Below are positions 57,661-64,000 of a stretch of DNA of 64,000 nt, piece after piece. The DNA is from Cephalotus follicularis (lineage: Eukaryota; Streptophyta; Magnoliopsida; Oxalidales; Cephalotaceae). A program made the translations under genes and the position numbers. Numbering within the stretch: the stretch's first letter is position 1; the number at the start of each line of letters is the position of its first letter. The notes beneath the pieces are model-generated. The model had not been told where the DNA came from and did no database searches. It worked only from the letters and a program-made list of their open reading frames with translations. Where the stretch lies: NCBI GenBank assembly GCA_001972305.1, contig BDDD01000126.1:414271-478270 (forward strand), written 5' to 3'.

Positions 57661-60004
57661 TTTTGGGAACCTATGGCTCAAAGGGCAGCGGAAGCACTCA
57701 ATTTGATTTTTCGGTATTAGGGTGATTAACTTTAATTCTAACTGAATAGTTAATTCCCAAGCAATGGAAATACCCTAAAACCTATTATCAAAGAGTCCAA
57801 AATAATGTCCAAGATCACTAATTAAACATACAATAAAAACAAAATCCATTTCCAAGCATTATGAAGACAAAAGAAGGAGAATAAAATATTACCAACATGA
57901 CGAACTCCTTCCTTCAAGTCAAGCTCCCTCTACTCTTTAATCCAAAATCAATAGCTCCAAAACCTTCCCTTTACCAAGGCAAGGAGGATAAGATGGAGAG
58001 GTTTAGTGTTTAACCTATACTAAATCAATCTAGGTAAAGATCAAATATAATACACAAAGGAATCTCCACCTAAAATGACTAAGGAAGTGTAAAACAATTG
58101 ATTGATATGATATCTCTCCTTTTGAAGACCAAGTGCACCTATTCTCATTTGGAAAATAGAGAAACACGGAACCAAGAGAGAAATATGGGAGAGAGAACAA
58201 TTGTGTGAGAAGGAGAGATTAGCTTAAAAAAAAATTTGATTGCCGTGAGAGTCATATTAAAAGAAAACAAAACATCATTAGTAAGTAAAGCCTTACTTAT
58301 TAGTTTTGTCCTTTTGTGAATCATTGCATTTATGACTCATCACTTTTCTCCAACAAGTAAAGTCTCACATGCTTATTTCTTCATTTAAACCATGCATTAC
58401 CGCCACCTCACACTCCACCATGTTTTGTTTCTTTGTGATGCATGAAAGAAGAAATGGAATTTTGACGTGTGATGCATGAAAGAAGAAATTGAATGTTGAG
58501 GTGTGATGCATGAAAGAAGAAATGGAATGTTGACAAAGTCAACAAATGGAGCAAGTTAGTATATCTTTGGGCCAATCCAACTCTAAGGATTTCAAGGCCC
58601 AAAAAATTCAACCAATAATTAACCATTTAATGACCCAAAAATTGGCCTACTAGAGGGAATTAAATCCCATATACATTTTAGCCCAAAGTTCTCTCTATAC
58701 AATAAGTTCCCAATGCACTTAATGTAAATTCATATCAACCCTTCGCTAGGAATATTTTATCGTGGTACTGCATGGATCCGAATCCAGCAAATAAAATATT
58801 CACTAGCAAAGTAACATCTCCTTGATGTCAACCTTTTACCAAATGACATGTTTCTCTACACGTCAACCAGTTCAAAGTCAGGCAGGACCCGAAAGCCTGT
58901 CGATCTCCAGTATGATGATAAATTCCCAGATCATCCCGTTTGTCTGGTACGATTATTCTAATAGTCTCCGACTATGAAAATAGTCCCGGTGTGATCTCCA
59001 GTCACCCCCCGGATCCGTGTATTATCACGTCTATCAATCAGGGACCGAATACCCAGTCGCTTTATCCAGTCATCGACATATGTGTAGTGTTTCCCTCGTC
59101 ATACTTAGCTCCGATCAACGGTCTAGGGTTTGGATGAATGTCACCCCTAGATTTAGCCGTGATACTAAATATCTATGATCGCACTGAGACTATGACAGAC
59201 CTCCCATGGAAACTACCCCGTCTCCGGTCCGTATATAACCTATACAGGATTTTAAGTCTGCAACGTACATAGACAAATAGAGCTGGTCACCCTCAGCCCA
59301 GGTGTGACGATTCCTTGTTGCGCACTCACTCATACATCTCAATGCAGCTTCCACAAGACCCAAAGAAAACCATTTTGCAAGCACGTGGCTAGTGCTGGAG
59401 AAGGCGGAAATCAAAGTCAAGCAGTCACCACACAATGCATGCTAGCCGCTCAGGTCAAAGGAGATAACGTAGGCGTGGACCTACTAGTCACCATAGACTA
59501 TACACTACCGAGACCATAGGAATCACTATTGACATGGGTATTGACTATCCAAATAGGGATCCTATTGGTGGGTCAGTTCAGCATCATGCATTCGCGCACG
59601 CCCCCCACATTAGCTTTAGGATAATACCGAATGGTCCATGAGAAGATCCATCCTCCCTCCCTGGGAGCAAGCATAATGTGGCAAGTCTTTACCCTGGTTC
59701 AACAATGGCCCAAAGAAAGTGAACCTATGACTTGGAACATATTAGTCATAAGGAATAAGGATCTCATTCTCATGGCCTCCCTGGCAAGAGATCCAATCCT
59801 TTGATGTGACAGGGCTATATATGGCATACAGTTAATTAAAATTAATTATTCTGTTCCTTTTGGAAGGTTGGGATGAGCCATATAATCATGCCAAATAAAT
59901 AAATTTGCACATAGAACATAAATGAAATACAGAACTGTATAAATCAAGAGTGTATAAATACAAGCACCACACCACGTGGCTTGTAGGGACACCCTAATCT
60001 AACA
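57661..60004 (-). repeat. 3' LTR of the nested copia element
   Basis: A long LTR of about 2.3 kb if it reaches the insertion edge. It is preceded on the minus strand by the polypurine tract AAGTGGGAGAT. It contains three tandem 34-bp units with TGTGATGCATGAAAGAAG at 58434-58535. Confidence 0.75.
58434..58535 (+). repeat. 34-bp tandem repeat, three units
   Basis: Units starting TGTGATGCATGAAAGAAG begin at 58434, 58468 and 58502, with two or three differences between them. Confidence 0.92.
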
Positions 60005-61328
60005 ATCTCCCACTTGGCCCTTCAAGCCACAACGAGCTATAGCCCAAGCCCATTGCACTTCTGTGTCTCTCAAGTACAGTGCTGCTCAAAACCTTGGTAA
60101 GTGGGTCTGCTAAGTTTGCCTCGGTGGCAACTCTCTCTAAGGTGATGTCTCCTCTGTCTATGATCTCCCGGATCAGATGATACCGTCGCAATATGTGTTT
60201 GGAGTGATGATGAGACCGTGACTCTTTTGCTTGTGCAACAGCCCCATCGTTGTCGCAGTATACCACAACCGGACGGGCAATGGTAGGAACCACATCAAGT
60301 TCAGCAATGAACTTTCGCATCCAAGCGGCTTCCTTAGCGGCATCGGAGGCTGCAACATACTCCGCTTCTGTTGTGGAGTCCGCAGTAGTTTCCTGCTTTG
60401 AACTCCTCCAGCTCACAGCACCGCCGTTCGGGACAAAAACGAATCCTGAAACGGACTTGTGATCATCCGGATCATTGTTGAAACTAGAGTCAGTATAACC
60501 CTCTAATTTCAATTCACTATCTCCTCCATAAGTCAAAAAAGTATCCTGAGTCCTTCTCAGATATTTAAGAACCCCTTTGACTATTTCCCAGTGTTTCTCA
60601 CCGGGGTCGGACTGAAATCGACTAGCCATACCCAACGCATAAGCGACATCAGGCCTAGTACACAGCATGGCGTACATGATGGAGCCAACAGCTGAAGCAT
60701 ATGGCTGCCTACTCATGCGTGCCCTCTCATCATCTGTCTGTGGAGACATCCTCTTGGAGAGGTGAATTCCCTGACCAATTGGTAGTAGGCCATGCTTGGA
60801 ATTCTCAAGGCCATACCGTTTCAGTACCTTGTCGATGTACTGGCTTTGGGAGAGCCCTAGCAATCTATTAGATCTGTCTCTATAGATCTTTATACCCAAT
60901 ATATAGGAAGCCTCTCCCAAATCCTTCATGGAGAAGTTCTTAGATAACCATACTTTAACGGACTGTAACATACCCACATCATTCCCTATGATTAGTATGT
61001 CGTCCACGTATAGTGCCAAGAAAGTGATGTTTGGGCCATCCTGTTTCCGGTAGACACAAGGCTCATCTACGTTTTTGATGAAACCGAAAGTCTTAACGGT
61101 CTCGTCAAAACGGATATTCCAGCTACGTGATGCTTGCTTAAGGCCATAAATGGACCTTTGGAGCTTGCACACTCTTTGTGGATACTCCCCGGATGTAAAC
61201 CCCTCAGGTTGGGACATATAAATGTCCTCTTCAAGATAGCCATTCAAGAAGGCTGTCTTGACATCCATTTGCCATATTTCATAATCATAATGAGCGGCAA
61301 TAGCAAGTAGTATCCGGATGGACTTAAG
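60005..61328 (-). pseudogene. Copia reverse transcriptase and RNase H of the nested element
   Basis: Landmarks on the minus strand are WQMDVKTAFLNGYLEEDIYM, SIYGLKQASRSWNIRF and ALYVDDILIIGND for reverse transcriptase. RNase H follows with DSSFNNDPDDHKSVSGF and YCDNDGAVAQAKE. The reading frame is continuous upstream into the adjoining LTR (to 61553), so the LTR edge and pol share one open frame. Only this part of pol is present, so the element is not autonomous; fossil. Confidence 0.88.
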
Positions 61329-62122
61329 AACTACCCCGTCTTCGGTCCGTCTATAACCTGTACAGGATTTTAAGTCTGCAACGTACATAGACAAATAGAG
61401 CTGGTCACCCTTAGCCCGGGTGTGACGATTCCTTGTTGCGCACTCTCTCATACATCTCAATGCAGCTTCCACAAGACCCAAAGACAACCCTTTTGCCAGC
61501 ACGTGGCTAGTGCTGGAGAAGGCGGAAATCAAAGTCAAGCAGTCACCACACAATGCATGCTAGCCGCTTAGGTCGAAGGAGATAACGTAGGCGTGGACCT
61601 ACTAGTCACCATAGACTATACACTACCGAGACCATAGGAATCCCTATTGACATGGGTATTGACTATCCAAATAGGGATCCTATTGGTGGGTCAGTTCAGC
61701 ATCATGCATTCGCGCACGCACCCCACATTAGCTTTAGGATAATACCGAATGGTCCATGAGAAGATCCATCCTCCCTCCCTGGGAGCAAGCATAATGTGAC
61801 AAGTCTTTACCCTGGTTCAACAATGGCCCAAAGAAAGTGAACCTATGACTTGGAACATATTAGTCACAAGGAATAAGGATCTCATTCTCATGGCCTCCCT
61901 GGCAAGAGATCCAATCCTTTGATGTGACAAGGCTATATATGGCATACAGTTAATTAAAATTAATTATTCTGTTCCTTTTGGAAGGTTGGGATGAGCCATA
62001 TAATCATGCCAAATAAATAAATTTGCACATAGAACATAAATGAAATACAGAACTGTATAAATCAAGAGTGTATAAATACAAGCACCACACCACGTGGCTT
62101 GTAGGGACACCCTAATCTAACA
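61329..62122 (-). repeat. 5' LTR part of the nested copia element
   Basis: 794 bases that repeat 59211-60004. It begins TGTTAGATTAGGG on the minus strand and passes directly into reverse transcriptase sequence. Confidence 0.85.
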
Positions 62123-62911
62123 TGTGGACCCATCGTACTTATCAAGGATTGGGTTTTGGAACCCGCTAGGGACTTGCTCGGCCATGATCTCGACCGTGAA
62201 GGGGTGGGCGTTGATATTTCGCGCCTCGGATAGGTGCCCCCTGTTCTGTTCCACTCCTCGGAACCTCCTTTCCAAGTCTGCGAGCCTTCTATCCACTTCT
62301 TGCTCCACCTCTTCTATTTTCCTAACTCTGCTAGAAACATGTGACCTTCCAGCCAATGAAGCTGGGGGATTGACCCTGCTCCCTCGGGCCGTGCCAGCTC
62401 TGCGCGGAGCGTTGGAGCGCACTTGTGCCTCCTCTGCCCCCCTGGACTCCTGCCGAGGATCCACCTCCATGGCCTGGTGCTGAGGATGCACTCTCCTGGG
62501 GTCGTTGGGGTGATCCCTAGCGGTTGAGGACTCAGCTCTCTGAGATACATTGATCTGAGGTCTCCTTCCCAGGGGATTGTTGCCCCCTGACCGTCTAAGG
62601 GGAAGTTCGTCTCCCCTCGATCGGTTTCGCCTGGCACCACGTGGGTGCCTTGTCTCCACCTCTGGCCTATGGGGGCCAGATACTCCTCGGACCACTGGCT
62701 GAGCAGGCCCGGCTTGCTGCTGTTGGTTGGCTAGAGTTGTGACCAACCGATCAGTGACACGCTCCAATCCCTGTAGGAATTGACTGAGCAGCTCCCCCGT
62801 GACGGGAGCCGGTTCTTGGGCCACCACTTGGGCGACTTCTTGGGGAGGAGCTATGACCTCCTGTTGTTGGCTACCAGTGGCTCCAACCAGATTGTTCTTC
62901 CTCGGAGGCAT
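62123..62911 (-). pseudogene. gypsy gag, N-terminal part
   Basis: The likely start is MPPRKNN at 62911, just inside the 5' LTR. A Gln/Pro-rich stretch and an Arg/Ser-rich basic region follow, then a short coiled coil (IEEVEQEVDRRLADLERRF) and the NAHPFTVEIM block that leads into the capsid domain. It ends at the nested copia element. Confidence 0.85.
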
Positions 62912-62956
62912 GATTGTTAATGACTTTTTGCTGCGTTTCCCACAGACGACGCCAAC

Positions 62957-63909
62957 TGTTGATACAGAAATCATTCTCTCAACAATATCTTACGTGGAGG
63001 ACTTTTATTTGTTAAGAAAAACGCTTGCAATGAATGCCTGGAGGAAGACTTCAATCTCGGACACCTGCACAAAGTAACAAAAATGGTGGAAAGCCCAGGA
63101 GGTTGTTCTCCCGGGGACACTCCGACGCTCAAGTTAGACAAAGTGCAGATGAAACAATGTTCCTTGTAATGCAAAAATGGCTGACCTTTGTTCAGTCTGT
63201 TGAACTTGTATTTATAGTGATGTTTCGTAACGGTTTGAGCGTGAAATTATGAGGTAGTAGCTGTCCCCTAGGGAAATGCCGAGGATCTCGGTCATTCCCC
63301 TTGATCTCCGCCAATAAAGTCGTTGTTTCCTTTGTTGGTAGTTGGTTATGACACTATCTCTTCATTTGGATAAGTTCAAATCCCAAGAAATCAGGTGGAG
63401 TTAATCTCCTTATCCCATAGATAAGGCTGAGATCCTCCGCTGTAGGACTGTAGAGGGAATCGATTATGATGCTGCTGCCGAGGTCATATGCCTCTTACTG
63501 TCCCCTTTTGCTCCTCAGTGGTGTGTGCTCAAGACGCCAGGTTCTCATTAATCCGAGGACGAAACCTTTCTTAACACGTCCGAGGAGGAGGTTGACAGTT
63601 TCTGTGTAGTGGAGGACGTGTCTCCTGTTTCGTGTCTGATAGATACTGTGGGCAGAGGAAGTCCTCGGCCCTGACGTTCTGGATGTGGTCTTCTGACTCA
63701 AAGTCTGAGCAGAGTCCTCGGACTTGAGGTCTCAGTATGTTCTCTTCGAAAGATAACGGTCCTCGGCTCTAGTTCTGAGAAGGACGTTCTCGCCATGCGC
63801 GTGCTCCTCGGCACGGCCTGTTGTCAAACTTCTGATTCCCCATGGACAACTGGTCATGTCTGTAGTGGACACGTGTCCTTCTTAATATAAACATATTTTT
63901 TCTCCATCA
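62957..63909 (-). repeat. 5' LTR of the gypsy element
   Basis: 953 bp. It matches 47988-48924 apart from scattered substitutions and a few short gaps. The adjoining TTGGCGTCGTCTGTGGG on the minus strand is in the primer-binding position. Confidence 0.93.
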
Positions 63910-64000
63910 ACAACTTTTCTCAAATATGACGAAACGGTATTATAATTGTAAAACGAATTTAGGTCGATTTCTGGTTTTGTTTTAAATGTTCGATTCGGTT

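Larger units (their letters stand above)
57661..62122 (-). mobile_element. Shortened Ty1/copia element nested in the gypsy gag
   Basis: The insert separates two parts of gypsy gag that are contiguous in the left copy near 3592-3605. It is flanked by CGTGG and TGTGG, a target duplication with one change. On the minus strand both LTR starts read TGTTAGATTAGGG (at 62122 and 60004). Between them is a reverse transcriptase/RNase H region only; gag, protease and integrase are not represented. The shared LTR part (59211-60004 and 61329-62122) differs at about 2 percent of sites. The insertion is younger than its host element. Confidence 0.85.
47988..63909 (-). mobile_element. Full-span Ty3/gypsy (Tat-like) element with antisense additional gene and nested copia
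   Basis: The two LTRs (47988-48924 and 62957-63909) share TGTTGATACAG at one end and TCCATCA at the other, and by eye differ at about 3 percent of sites. Flanks are ACAGC and ACAAC, a target duplication with one change. On the minus strand the order is 5' LTR, primer-site region TTGGCGTCGTCTGTGGG, gag, protease, reverse transcriptase, RNase H, integrase, then an oppositely oriented additional gene, a polypurine tract (CCAGGGGGGCATA) and the 3' LTR. The archaeal-like RNase H block marks the Tat lineage. The element is broken in several places and carries a 4.46-kb copia insert in gag. A fairly young fossil. Confidence 0.92.

Overview
The window looks like nuclear DNA of a flowering plant, most likely a eudicot. 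It has an AT-rich, intron-bearing gene space, three host genes of clear plant families, and a heavy load of plant LTR retrotransposons with DNA-transposon and LINE remnants. There are no bacterial-style operons, CRISPR arrays, rRNA or tRNA genes that I could support.

Host genes. (1) 14504-15631 (+): a three-exon heavy-metal-associated (HMA) isoprenylated plant protein with a repeat-rich proline/lysine linker and a C-terminal CTIM prenylation box. (2) 37128-39236 (+): an intronless 702-residue chloroplast PPR-SMR protein, the SVR7/P67 (At4g16390) type. (3) 41275-44339 (-): a ten-exon microtubule-associated protein of the MAP70 family, closest in my memory to MAP70-5, with one probable GC-AG intron. 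Genes 2 and 3 converge tail to tail across about 2 kb.

Mobile elements, left to right. 1-4101: broken Ty3/gypsy element of a Tat-like lineage, running off the left edge. 4102-8466: unassigned repeat-derived DNA with odd short repeats. 8467-11617: gag-only Ty1/copia element with an array of short palindromes in its LTR. 11618-12204: end of another LTR. 12205-13120: lone LTR of the gypsy family. 17732-24327: Ty1/copia element with a perfect ATAAA target duplication, carrying a 450-bp CACTA-type miniature element (TSD ATA) inside its integrase region. 24937-25440: LINE tail with an RNase H domain. 26773-33418: long Ty1/copia element with perfect AAACA target duplications and a leader full of an 18-bp palindrome. 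35961-36687: PIF/Harbinger-like MITE with TTA duplications. 47988-63909: full-span Ty3/gypsy element (gag-pol on the minus strand) carrying an antisense, apparently intron-bearing additional gene; a shortened copia element (57661-62122) sits inside its gag.

The host genes have no evident joint pathway: metal or stress signalling, chloroplast translation, and microtubule/secondary-wall patterning. The least ordinary material is in the transposons: the antisense additional gene with its own TATA box and poly(A) signal, and the unrelated elements that each carry arrays of short AAAG...CTTT palindromes centred on or near TCGA.
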